The notes beneath the pieces are model-generated. The model ran no database searches. It was given only the letters and a program-made list of their open reading frames with translations, and was not told the DNA's origin. The position numbers were made by a program, and so were the translations under genes. A stretch of DNA of 43,825 nucleotides from an uncultured Clostridia bacterium (lineage in GTDB: Bacteria; Bacillota; Clostridia; TANB77; CAG-508): contig CAQZSK010000012.1 in NCBI GenBank assembly GCA_948934525.1, positions 1-43,825 of the forward strand, given 5' to 3'. Position 1 is the first letter of the stretch; every line of letters starts with the position of its first letter. Shown here one piece after another: positions 6,440 through 14,546 of this stretch.

Positions 6440-8477
6440 TTATTTATTATGATAATTAATAATAATTCTAAATATTTCTGCAACAGACCACCCTTGTGCA
6501 AAGCATCCTTTTGCTTCATATGGTTTACTAGAGTCATATATTTCACTAATGCTTCCGACAAGTTGACCTTTCATACATTTCTTTTGTAAATGTTTTTTCT
6601 ATTTGCTGTACTAGTTTTTCATATTGCTCCTGATATTCTTTTTTCTTCGTTTTATTTTTTTCAGCTTTCATTACTGCTATTAAGCTGTCCACATAAATTC
6701 CCAATAGCCAAGGCCAAGTAATTCCTTGATGATAAGACATGTCTCTTTTTATAACATCTCCTTCATATATTTCTCGATACCCTGCTTCTCCTTTAGCTAA
6801 AGTCTTTAAACCATAAGGTGTTAATAATTTTTTAGTTACTGTATCGACTACTTGTTTTGCTATTTCTGATTGTGGGTCAATAACAGGATAATATAAGCCT
6901 ACTGCAAATAACTGATTTGGCCTAATCTTATTATCTCCAACTAAATCATCTAAAGATTTCCTTTTTTTATTATAGAATTTCTCTTCAAAACTTTTTTTAC
7001 ATTTCTTTGCTAATTCTGTATACTTTTTTTCTAAGTCCTTCTCTTTATATAGCTTTGCAAAATCAGCCATAATGCGAAGTGCATTATACCATAAGCTATT
7101 TATTTCTACTGCCTTTCCATTTCTTGGAGTTACTACTTTTGTTCCAATTTTAGCATCCATCCAAGTATTTTGAATATATGGTGTACCTGAAGACAATAAT
7201 CCATCCTCATTATCTAAATGAATATTATTTCCATCTAAATCAATTCCTTCGATATAAGCTTCTATTACTTTTTTTAAAGTCTCATATAAATGACTTTTTA
7301 ATAGTTCATAGTCATGTGTATAATTCAAATATTTTCTAACTTGCTCAAATAATAATAAAGAAGCATCTACACTATTATATAATGGTCTACTATCATATCC
7401 TGAATAGCCATTTGGAACCAATCCATATTTGATATCTCTAATACAGGTTAATAATACTTCTTTAGCTACTTTAAATCTTCTTGGAATCAATACTAATCCT
7501 TCAAAAGAAATAAGACTATCTCTTCCCCAGTCTAAAAACCAAGGATATCCTGCAATTAATGTATAAAGCGCAAAAGATGGACGATATACTACAAAATTGT
7601 CTGATGCAACTATATAATTTTTTATTAAGTCTTTATATTCATCTGTATACTGTCTTTTTGGATCTAACAAATAAGAATCATATAATTCGCTTGTAATACG
7701 AATAATCTCCTGATTAACTAAATTTCTTCCATCTAACTCTTCTATATTTTCTTCTAGAGAACAAATAAAAGTAACATATTTTTCTTCATTTGCTCTTATT
7801 TTTATTTCATAACTCCCTGAAACCGCTAAATTTTCCTCACAATCTAATCCTCTTTTTTCTTCTTCCACATAATACATGTTATTAAAAGTATCATTTTGGT
7901 GTTCTCTATAAATACCATCAGAAGCATAAAAATACACTGGCTTAGAAGATTGTCTATTCACAATTACTTTTACTTTTCTTTCTTTTACTTCTTGTTGTAA
8001 TGTAAAATTAGTGTTTGGAGTAGTAGCATGAAAATCTCTAAAATGAACAATTGGTGTAACTGTTAGTTTTGTTCTTTTTTCATTATTTTGAATATGATAT
8101 AAAATACAAACTGTATTTTTTCCATAATCCATACAAACAAATTTTTTAATAGTTGCTCCATCTACTTCATAAGTAAAAATAGGAATATACTCTTTCTCAA
8201 ATCTAACTAAATTCTTATAGCCTTCTGAAATATAGTTTTTGCAAATATTAGAATAAAGTGGATATTCTATTCCTCCACTTTCAAAGCTTTCATCTACCTT
8301 AGAAAGAATTAAATGCCTTCCTCCTGGTGCTTGAAAAGGCGCAACTAGCAGTCCATGATATTTTCGGGTATTAATCCCTAATATCGTTGAACTGCTATAG
8401 CCACCTATTCCATTTGTAATAATCCAATCATGCTTTATTCCGTTTTCTAATGCTAATTGCTCTTTTTCATACTTCAT
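6440..8477 (-). CDS. Glycogen debranching enzyme (amylo-alpha-1,6-glucosidase type), split by a +1 shift at CGG
   Basis: An enzyme that hydrolyses alpha-1,6 branch points of glycogen or limit dextrins. The N-terminal part (residues 1 to about 230; NGIGGYSSSTILGINTRKYHG) is the GDE N-terminal beta domain. From about 270 comes the six-hairpin glucosidase domain, with YPWFLDWGRDSLISFEG and the conserved DMSYHQGITWPWLLG. The first frame ends with STCRKH and a TAG three codons after CGG (6555-6557). Reading GGA in +1 gives STC-G-SISEIYDSS, CFAQGWSVAEIF and a stop at 6440-6442, for 678 residues. The G-SISEI and Q-WSVAE block is conserved in the family and would be lost without the shift. It lies between yvcK and ruvC. 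Confidence 0.88.
6555..6557 (-). other. Candidate +1 recoding site (CGG) in the debranching enzyme gene
   Basis: Context: TGT CGG AAG CAT TAG, with codon 641 as CGG. Skipping C gives TGT GGA AGC ATT (C-G-S-I) and opens 37 further conserved residues. It is the second of five identical events. Confidence 0.6.
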
Positions 8478-8517
8478 TTGTAACTTCCTCCATCATTTTT
8501 GATGTTTCTTCCCTTCG

Positions 8518-10341
8518 TTAATGTTTACTTGTTTTTAATCTTTTACCTTGTTTATGACGATTTTTACTACGTCCTTTTGGGGTTAATAATTTACTTGCTA
8601 AATCAATAAAGTCATTGTCATCCTTTTTGCTCTTACTTCTACTCGTAGTTTTTCCATTAGTTGCCTTACTAGTTGTCTTCGTATTTTTACTATTTGTAGT
8701 CTTTTTTGCATTTGTTCCATTTTTGCTTCTACTAGAAGAACTACTAGACTTTGATTTACTTCCTTTTTTCTTATTCTCAGCTGTTTTTCTTGCTATTTCT
8801 GCCTTTTCATTTTCTTTTTCAATATATTTTTTAATGACTGAATTTTGAGCTTCTTCAAATGACATTCCATTTTTCACTTTCATTCTAATTTCAGCTTCTT
8901 GCATTGCTTCTATTCTATCTTTATATTTCTGGAAGTATTTACTTTCTCCTTTTTCTGGCCTTCTCTTTTCTTTTCTAAAGCTTGTGTCAGTCTCTTTTAA
9001 AGATTTTTTCGCTGTTTTTAGTCTATCATTTAACAATACATATTTTGTATCATTTTGCATGTCTCTAAATTTCAAATCATCACAAATAAGTTGTATAATA
9101 GATGCTGCAATAGCATCTGGATTATGTCTAATATAGGTATCTTGTATGTATGAAATCTCTCTTTGCATTAGATTAACACCTAATGTTTTTGTTTTTGCAC
9201 TATCAATTTCCACTAAATCTTGTCCTTGCATGTTGTATTTTCTAATATATTCTGGTACTAATTCTCCAGTATCATAAATACAATATTCAATAATATTTTT
9301 TCCTGCATGATCAATAATTGCCTTAATATGGTCTGATAATGTATAGGCATCAGTTTGTCCTGGCTCTGTCATTAAATTGCTAACATATACTTTAAAAGCT
9401 TTACTTTCTTTAATTGCCTTTGCAACACCCTTTACTAGTAAATTTGGTATTACATTAGTATATAAACTTCCTGGTCCAATAACAATAGCATCAGCTTGTC
9501 TTATTGCATCTAATACACCAGATGCTACTTTGCAATTAGTTGGATTAATAAAAATTCTACTAATTTTAGTAGTCTTAGAGCTTACTGCTTCTGGTATCTT
9601 ATCTCTACTTTCAATAACAGAACCATCTTCTAATTCTGCGCATATTTGAATTGGCTCAAAAGTAACTGGTAATACTTTTCCTGTAATATTAAAAACCTCA
9701 TTTGTTCTTGCAATTGATTTTGTAAAATCTCCAATATAATTTTTCATTCCTAATAAAGAAATATCTCCTAAAGAAAGGTCTTTTAAACTTCTTTCTTCAA
9801 ACTGATAGTTCATATATTTTTCTACTTCTTCTTCGTTTTTTGCCAAAGCAACAATACTTTCTTTAATATCATCTAATGGCATAGTTTGCAAAATTCTTCT
9901 TGATTCTGGAACAATTTCTCCATAATCTGATACAGTTACAATAGCTGTAATATTATCTGTATAATTTTTTAATCCTCTCAAGACAGAATTTAACCCTGTT
10001 CCTCCACCAATTGCTACAATTTTTGGTCCTTGATTATAAATTTTCTTGTTATAAATTAAACTATTTACTTTTGCGTCATCATCTACTCTTTCATCTGTTT
10101 CTTGTACAAACATTTCTAATGTTCTTTTTTGCATATGAATCATACCTAAGATAACAAAAATAAAACCTACTACAAAATATATAACATATTGGGCAAGCGG
10201 TGCAAAGTCTAATCTCCCATCACCTTCGCCTTCTAGTATCTTAGCTACTCCATAAAATGCAATTAACATTCCTACTAATATTAAAAATATCCAGCGCTTC
10301 ATTCTGGCACCAGAACGAAACCACCTAAAAAAACCTTTCAT
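8518..10341 (-). CDS. yvcK: Divergent YvcK/CofD-family protein with membrane anchor and Lys/Ser tail
   Basis: At 607 residues this is nearly twice the usual YvcK. Residues 1-75 hold two membrane segments (WIFLILVGMLIAFYGV and YVIYFVVGFIFVILGM). The YvcK core starts with KIVAIGGGTGLNSVLRGLK and includes IVIGPGSLYTNVIPNLL and MTEPGQTDAYTLSDH. The last 130 residues are disordered, Lys/Ser/Thr/Asn-rich. YvcK binds UDP-sugars and is needed for wall synthesis and morphology on gluconeogenic carbon in Bacillus subtilis. The usual DDGGSSGRLR motif after the second strand is replaced by SDYGEIVPESRR, so sugar binding may differ. MurB lies just upstream, as in many clostridia, but rapZ and whiA are absent. 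A good ribosome site supports the start. Confidence 0.85.
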   Translation of the reverse strand: MKGFFRWFRSGARMKRWIFLILVGMLIAFYGVAKILEGEGDGRLDFAPLAQYVIYFVVGFIFVILGMIHMQKRTLEMFVQETDERVDDDAKVNSLIYNKKIYNQGPKIVAIGGGTGLNSVLRGLKNYTDNITAIVTVSDYGEIVPESRRILQTMPLDDIKESIVALAKNEEEVEKYMNYQFEERSLKDLSLGDISLLGMKNYIGDFTKSIARTNEVFNITGKVLPVTFEPIQICAELEDGSVIESRDKIPEAVSSKTTKISRIFINPTNCKVASGVLDAIRQADAIVIGPGSLYTNVIPNLLVKGVAKAIKESKAFKVYVSNLMTEPGQTDAYTLSDHIKAIIDHAGKNIIEYCIYDTGELVPEYIRKYNMQGQDLVEIDSAKTKTLGVNLMQREISYIQDTYIRHNPDAIAASIIQLICDDLKFRDMQNDTKYVLLNDRLKTAKKSLKETDTSFRKEKRRPEKGESKYFQKYKDRIEAMQEAEIRMKVKNGMSFEEAQNSVIKKYIEKENEKAEIARKTAENKKKGSKSKSSSSSSRSKNGTNAKKTTNSKNTKTTSKATNGKTTSRSKSKKDDNDFIDLASKLLTPKGRSKNRHKQGKRLKTSKH

Positions 10342-10436
10342 TATATAAAACCTTCCTATTCTAAATTAAATTGAATTCTTGCTTCTTTATCTATATGTTT
10401 ATTTTTTTATTTGTCCTAAATGTAAATTCAATATTT

Positions 10437-11357
10437 TTAGAATTCTCCTAGTAGTTCTAATTCTAGCTCAATTTGCTTTCCTGTTTTCTCAAATACGGTT
10501 TGTTTCACATATTTAATAACAGATATTACATTTTCTGCTGTAGCATTACCTGTATTTACTACAAATCCTGCGTGTAGAGTAGATACTTGAGCGCCTCCTA
10601 CTTGATATCCTTTTAGTCCACATTCATCAATCAACTTAGCTGTAATAAAATCTGTTCCTCTTTTAAAAGTACTTCCTGCTGATGGGAATTCAAGTGGTTG
10701 TTTTTCTTTTCTACTTTGAGCATATTCATTCATTTTACTTTGTATATCTTCTTTTTTTCCATAAGGAAATTTCATTTGTACTTGAATAATAACAAGAGGT
10801 TCATCACAAAAAATGCTATGACGATAGGAAAAATTACATTCTGCATTAGATAATTCTTTTATTTCTCCTTCTCGTGTTAAACAAATTACAGTTTGAACAC
10901 AGTCTTTCATTTCTCCACCATAAGCACCTGCATTCATACGAATAGCTCCACCTATGCTTCCAGGAATTCCTCCTGCAAATTCAAAGCCTGCTATTTCTTC
11001 CTTGACTAAAGAATATGCTATCTTACCTAATGGTTCTCCTGCTCCTGCTATTATGATTGCATCATCTTTTTCTTTTTTTATTTCAAAATCTTGTATTGCA
11101 ATGCCAAGAACAATTCCTCTAATTCCATTATCTCCAACTAATACATTGCTTCCATTTCCTAATATAGTAAGAGGAATTTTATATTCATTTACTAATTTTA
11201 AAATTGCTTGAATTTGCTCTACTTTTTTAGCCTTAACATAAATATCTGCATTTCCTCCAATTTTAAAGTTAGTATGTTTTTTCATTGGTTCATCTATTTT
11301 AATTTGTTCCTCTGGTAGTTTCTTGATTAAAAATTCATAAATTTCATTTTTTTCCAA
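10437..11357 (-). CDS. murB: UDP-N-acetylenolpyruvoylglucosamine reductase MurB (TTG start)
   Basis: The FAD-dependent reductase that makes UDP-MurNAc in peptidoglycan precursor synthesis. The FAD domain shows HTNFKIGGNADI, LGNGSNVLV and GAGEPLGKIAYSL; the catalytic part shows GIPGSIGGAIRMNAGAYGGE and FPSAGSTFKRG, whose Ser is the proton donor; the C-terminal part shows GGAQVSTLHAGFVVNTGNAT. I place the start at TTG 11355-11357, because AGGAGG lies 7 bases upstream and residue 1 then opens LEKNEIYEFL. An open frame extends to 11450 but runs through the promoter. The product is 306 residues, normal for the family. It is the first gene of the run to holA. Confidence 0.93.
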   Translation of the reverse strand: MEKNEIYEFLIKKLPEEQIKIDEPMKKHTNFKIGGNADIYVKAKKVEQIQAILKLVNEYKIPLTILGNGSNVLVGDNGIRGIVLGIAIQDFEIKKEKDDAIIIAGAGEPLGKIAYSLVKEEIAGFEFAGGIPGSIGGAIRMNAGAYGGEMKDCVQTVICLTREGEIKELSNAECNFSYRHSIFCDEPLVIIQVQMKFPYGKKEDIQSKMNEYAQSRKEKQPLEFPSAGSTFKRGTDFITAKLIDECGLKGYQVGGAQVSTLHAGFVVNTGNATAENVISVIKYVKQTVFEKTGKQIELELELLGEF

Positions 11358-11416
11358 TAGTCTACCTCCTAAATATTCTATAAGATTTTGAAAATACTTA
11401 TAAAATTTACTACTAA

Positions 11417-11445
11417 ATTGTACCATTTTTGCATACATTTTACAA
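11417..11445 (-). promoter_or_regulatory. Sigma-A promoter for the murB-yvcK run
   Basis: TTGTAA (11440-11445), 17-base spacer, TACAAT (11417-11422) on the minus strand. The predicted start near 11410 gives a leader of about 53 bases. Confidence 0.6.
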
Positions 11446-11538
11446 GACATATACCAAAGTTTATTAGTAAAACATATGTTAAATTGATTAAAATATGCAA
11501 ATTTCTATCACATTTTGCAATTATTTGTCGTAAAAGTA

Positions 11539-11566
11539 TTGCAAAAAATGCAAAATGAGGTATAAT
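11539..11566 (+). promoter_or_regulatory. Sigma-A promoter for the TM2 protein gene
   Basis: TTGCAA (11539-11544), 16-base spacer, TATAAT (11561-11566). Transcription would start near 11573, 70 bases before the ATG. Confidence 0.6.
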
Positions 11567-11642
11567 TAGCATATGATTGTCTTAATTGCTAAAGCAGTCA
11601 GAAATCATTATATACTTTAGTATAAATAAGGAGGGAACTATT

Positions 11643-12029
11643 ATGTTCTGTAAACAATGTGGAAAACCAATTGACGATGGTCAAGAACTTTGCGAAGATT
11701 GCAAAAATGTAGCTGGTTCAAATAATACTCATCAAGGACCAACTGGACAAACAATTAATGTTAATGTAAATAGTGGAAACACTGGAAATATGAATCCACA
11801 AGCTAAGTCAAAAATAGCTGCTGGATTATTAGGTATCTTTCTAGGTGCTTTTGGTGTTCATAACTTCTATTTAGGATATACAGGAAAAGCAGTAGCTCAA
11901 TTATTAATTTCTATTTTAAGTTGTGGATTTTTAGCATTCGCTTCTAGCATTTGGGGATTAATTGAAGGTATTTTAATCTTAACAGGAAGCATCAGTGTAG
12001 ATGGTAATGGAGTTCCATTAAGAGATTAA
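11643..12029 (+). CDS. Zinc-ribbon plus TM2-domain membrane protein
   Basis: A 128-residue protein. An N-terminal zinc ribbon (CKQC at residues 3-6 and CEDC near 18-21) is followed by an Asn/Gly-rich linker and a TM2 domain: KIAAGLLGIFLGAFGVHNFYLG, then a second membrane segment after the short turn, ending in ISVDGNGVPLRD. TM2 domains (PF05154) are two-helix modules of unknown general function, common in Bacillota with such ribbons. GGAGG 8 bases before the ATG fixes the start; an upstream ATG at 11586 lies in the leader. A DUF2752 gene follows after 6 bases, a pairing often seen in clostridia. Confidence 0.88.
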   Translation: MFCKQCGKPIDDGQELCEDCKNVAGSNNTHQGPTGQTINVNVNSGNTGNMNPQAKSKIAAGLLGIFLGAFGVHNFYLGYTGKAVAQLLISILSCGFLAFASSIWGLIEGILILTGSISVDGNGVPLRD

Positions 12030-12035
12030 TACATT

Positions 12036-12398
12036 ATGAATAGACTAAAAAATGGTTTAATATTATCTATTTTAATTATTTTTTTTAGTTTAGTAATAGT
12101 TATGCCAGTAACATGTCTTTTTAAAACAGTTACTGGCATTTCTTGTCCTGCTTGTGGAATGACAAGAGCATTTTTTGCTCTCCTTCACTTTGATCTCTTA
12201 ACAGCCTGTTATCAAAATTTGCTTAGCATCCCAATTTTTATCTTTTTGGTATTGTCTGTTATTATGTTATTAAAAGATTTTTTTCAAAATCGATTTTCCT
12301 ATATTCCACACCTTTTATATTTTTTAGAAAATTATTCATTTTTCATCATTCTTCTATTAATTATTAGTTTTATTTTTAACAATATAAAACTAATTTAA
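12036..12398 (+). CDS. DUF2752 membrane protein
   Basis: A 120-residue membrane protein with three or four hydrophobic segments. The signature is GISCPACGMTRAFFALLHFDL (split as GISCPACGMTR near residues 32-42 and the following AFFALLHFD), which defines DUF2752; the CPxCGxTR core suggests metal or thiol chemistry at the membrane face. Its function is not known. It starts 6 bases after the TM2 gene stop with no clear ribosome site, so translation is probably coupled. The unit ends at a terminator at 12407-12450. Confidence 0.85.
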   Translation: MNRLKNGLILSILIIFFSLVIVMPVTCLFKTVTGISCPACGMTRAFFALLHFDLLTACYQNLLSIPIFIFLVLSVIMLLKDFFQNRFSYIPHLLYFLENYSFFIILLLIISFIFNNIKLI

Positions 12399-12406
12399 AG
12401 TAAAAT

Positions 12407-12452
12407 AAAAAGAGTTGTAATGTCTTTAGCATTAAACTCTCTTTTTAGATAA
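12407..12452 (+). terminator. Intrinsic terminator after the TM2/DUF2752 unit
   Basis: AAAAAGAGTT pairs with AACTCTCTTTTT with a 2-base bulge, and an inner TAATG/CATTA stem lies near 12420-12435. A T-run follows. Confidence 0.6.
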
Positions 12453-12474
12453 AAGTATATAATCATTATCCAAT

Positions 12475-12723
12475 TTACACAATTAATAAATTAACAAAAT
12501 AAGTAATGCAAGTAGCACCTGCAAGAATAATCGCTCCTACTTCTAATGCTCTTGAATCTTTCTTTGATGGGTCTTTTAGTTCTTTTCCATCTTTATAATA
12601 TGTAGAAAGAACTGATACAATAATTCCTACAATGGCAATAATAAATGCTGGTAGTCTTAAATTATCAAAGAAAGACATCATAACACCTATAATGCTTATT
12701 CCAAAAGAGATAACGCCTATCAT
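12475..12723 (-). CDS. Small three-helix membrane protein
   Basis: An 82-residue protein with three hydrophobic segments (about residues 2-17, 25-42 and 63-81) separated by a charged loop, YYKDGKELKDPSKKDSRALE. It resembles many unnamed small clostridial membrane proteins; no family motif is recognised. A strong GGAGG 9 bases before the ATG supports translation. It is a single gene between two convergent or tandem units, and I cannot infer a role. Confidence 0.75.
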   Translation of the reverse strand: MIGVISFGISIIGVMMSFFDNLRLPAFIIAIVGIIVSVLSTYYKDGKELKDPSKKDSRALEVGAIILAGATCITYFVNLLIV

Positions 12724-12854
12724 AACTCTTTTCCTCCTTCTTTTGTAAATTAATTCATTTGAATTATATCATTAGTAATTTCTATTTGCAATATTTTTAG
12801 ACAATATTTTCCATTTCTTTTAAATATACATCTAAATTTTTAATATCTTTGTTT

Positions 12855-13682
12855 TTATCTTGTTTTTCTTCTTTTAGGTCTTTTAATATGACGACCTACA
12901 TAAGCTACTATTCCAATACCTATAGCTGCCTCTCCAGTATATCTAGCATAATCTACCCAAGTTTTTTTATTTTCTTTTGATGTTTCTTCCTCTTCTATGC
13001 TTTGAGTATTTTCATCATTTTTTAAAATACCTATTATACTATTCTCCTCTTGTTCTACCTCTTCATTACTATTTATATCTTCTTCAATTATATTTGTCTC
13101 TTCATTTTTGCTTTCATTATTTTCATTTAAATCTTCTTTATTTGAATTTCCTGCTGGCTTCTTTGTAGTGGTTGTATTTGTTGTAGAATTATTTGTTTCT
13201 ATATTGTCTCCCTTTATTGGTATTGTTATAGAATTGCCACCTACGTTTTTTTCTTCTTTTCCATCTGAAATTTCAAAATTACCTACTTTAACCCAAGTAT
13301 TTTTTTTGGCTTTTTCATTTACCTTAAATGTAATTTTAAATACATTCTCATCTTTAGTTGCAAATTGATTTTTAACTGCAATAAGCCTTCCTGTTTCATC
13401 ATTATACATTGGATCTGACCATTTATTTTCACCCTCTATTTCCTCTAATGTTAAGGAGTTTTTATCATATTCTAGTACAGCACCTATTGCAATAATTCCT
13501 TTTGATACTTGCATATTAGTCATTCTAACATATATAGAAAATTTTTCTTCGTTGCTTACTTCTTTCTTAGAAGCACTTAATTTCACATTACAATTAATTG
13601 TTGCTTCGGTTTTATTGCCTAATACTCCTATTAATAATATTATTAAAACAAATACTATGTTTATTTTTTTCAATAATTTCAT
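12855..13682 (-). CDS. Secreted cohesin-like domain protein with C-terminal anchor
   Basis: A 275-residue surface protein. A signal peptide (KINIVFVLIILLIGVLG) ends near residue 25. The next 130 residues (VKLSASKKEVSNEEKFSIYV, GIIAIGAVLEYDKNSLTLEEI, FKITFKVNEKAKK) look like a cohesin-type beta sandwich, the fold used in cellulosomes but also in unrelated surface proteins. A long Asn/Thr/Glu/Ser linker follows, then a C-terminal membrane helix (EAAIGIGIVAYVGRHI) and a basic tail of Lys and Arg. I chose ATG 13680-13682, which has AAGGAG 12 bases upstream; an earlier ATG adds nine residues and has no site. No dockerin protein is in the window, so it is better seen as a wall-exposed adhesin or scaffold than as a cellulosome part. 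Confidence 0.75.
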   Translation of the reverse strand: MKLLKKINIVFVLIILLIGVLGNKTEATINCNVKLSASKKEVSNEEKFSIYVRMTNMQVSKGIIAIGAVLEYDKNSLTLEEIEGENKWSDPMYNDETGRLIAVKNQFATKDENVFKITFKVNEKAKKNTWVKVGNFEISDGKEEKNVGGNSITIPIKGDNIETNNSTTNTTTTKKPAGNSNKEDLNENNESKNEETNIIEEDINSNEEVEQEENSIIGILKNDENTQSIEEEETSKENKKTWVDYARYTGEAAIGIGIVAYVGRHIKRPKRRKTR

Positions 13683-13758
13683 CTTCTTGTATTTCTCCTT
13701 TTTCTTCATTTATAATTATTTTATCAAATATTTTTCGTTTTATCATAACAAAATTATT

Positions 13759-13776
13759 TTGGCAACGTCCTATTCT
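13759..13776 (-). pseudogene. Short 5S rRNA 3'-end remnant
   Basis: The minus-strand 18-mer AGAATAGGACGTTGCCAA matches the usual 3' end of bacterial 5S rRNA (the AGTAGGACGTTGCCAAG type). The rest of 5S is absent. It lies about 70 bases past tRNA-Asn, a tRNA often found beside 5S in clostridial rRNA operons, so it may be a scar of a lost rRNA operon end. The short length limits confidence. Confidence 0.4.
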
Positions 13777-13811
13777 AAATTAGATTTGAATACAAAAAAC
13801 AATATTAATAT

Positions 13812-13848
13812 ATGTAATAAAAACCAGTTTATCAACTGGTTTTTATTA
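13812..13848 (-). terminator. Terminator of tRNA-Asn
   Basis: Minus strand: AAAAACCAGTT, a 4-base loop, AACTGGTTTTT, then TATTA. It immediately follows the tRNA. Confidence 0.75.
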
Positions 13849-13924
13849 TGGCTCTCTGTGTTGGACTCGAACCAACGACCTATCGGTTAACAGCCGAGCG
13901 CTCTACCAACTGAGCTAACAGAGA
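13849..13924 (-). tRNA. tRNA-Asn (anticodon GTT)
   Basis: A 76-base cloverleaf including an encoded CCA (13849-13851). The acceptor stem is TCTCTGT/ACAGAGA, the anticodon stem CTCGG/CCGAT (one G-T pair) with the 7-base loop CTGTTAA, and the T arm GTTGG-TTCGAGT-CCAAC. The anticodon loop is of normal size. Confidence 0.95.
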
Positions 13925-13997
13925 ATATTTAACTTTATTAATTATAGTATATATAATAGACAAGTGCAATAGATTTTATACATTTTTTTAGAAATAA

Positions 13998-14026
13998 TTG
14001 ACAAAGAAAATATTATCTAATAAGAT
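13998..14026 (+). promoter_or_regulatory. Sigma-A promoter for coaD
   Basis: TTGACA (13998-14003), 17-base spacer, TAAGAT (14021-14026). Transcription would start near 14033, giving a very short leader that begins just before the AAGGAG site. Confidence 0.6.
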
Positions 14027-14050
14027 TATTATATTGAAGGAGTGATAAAA

Positions 14051-14527
14051 ATGAAAATAGGATTTTATTCTGGAAGTTTTGATCCTTTTACAAATGGTCA
14101 TTTACATATTATAAAAGCTTCTTGTCAAATTTTTGATAAAGTTGTTGTTGGAATTGGAATTAATACTAATAAAACTAGAAATTATGATACAGAGCAAATG
14201 AAGCTCGCCATAGAAGAAACTTTAAAAAAAGCAAATATTAAAAATGTTGAGATAATTACCTATCAAGAGCTTACTGTTGAAATTGCTCAAAAATATCAAG
14301 CCAATTTTCTCATTCGTGGACTTAGAAATGATACAGATTATGCCTTTGAGGAAAATTTAGCCCAGATTAATGAGGAAATTTCTGGATTGGATACTATCTA
14401 TTTTCGTTCTGGAGTTCTTGGATTTATTAGCTCTAGTATGGTAATGGAATTAATCCATTATGGTAGGGACGTATCTCGCTATTTACCAGAACCTGTTCTA
14501 AACTTAATAAATTCAAAAAAAGTGTAA
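14051..14527 (+). CDS. coaD: Phosphopantetheine adenylyltransferase
   Basis: A 158-residue enzyme that transfers AMP from ATP to 4'-phosphopantetheine, the fourth step of coenzyme A synthesis. It shows GSFDPFTNGHLHII, the nucleotidyl-transferase T/HxGH motif with the catalytic His; FLIRGLRNDTDYAFEENLA for pantetheine binding; and ISSSMV near the end. Length is normal. ATG 14051-14053 is chosen because AAGGAG lies 8 bases upstream; a GTG 9 bases earlier overlaps that site. It is a lone gene with its own promoter. Its last codons form one arm of a terminator shared with mutY. Confidence 0.95.
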   Translation: MKIGFYSGSFDPFTNGHLHIIKASCQIFDKVVVGIGINTNKTRNYDTEQMKLAIEETLKKANIKNVEIITYQELTVEIAQKYQANFLIRGLRNDTDYAFEENLAQINEEISGLDTIYFRSGVLGFISSSMVMELIHYGRDVSRYLPEPVLNLINSKKV

Positions 14528-14546
14528 TTTATATTACACTTTTTTG
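14515..14546. terminator. Bidirectional terminator formed by the coaD and mutY coding ends
   Basis: AAAAAAGTGTAAT, TTAT loop, ATTACACTTTTTT. The coaD stop is in the left arm and the mutY stop (14529-14531) begins in the loop; one base separates the two genes. Confidence 0.8.

Noticed and set aside
5163..6570. Explaining the holA and debranching-enzyme breaks as A-run length errors
   Set aside because: It would work for these two, but the vanZ-like, SGNH-like and GT2 sites have no run beside them, and all five share the CGG; one common cause is simpler. It is kept as an alternative in the findings.
11358..11450. Longer MurB start at 11450
   Set aside because: It would translate through the -10 region, and AGGAGG sits properly before TTG 11357.
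12855..13682. Cellulosome component
   Set aside because: There is a cohesin-like fold, but no dockerin or glycoside hydrolase partners; similar folds occur in unrelated surface proteins.
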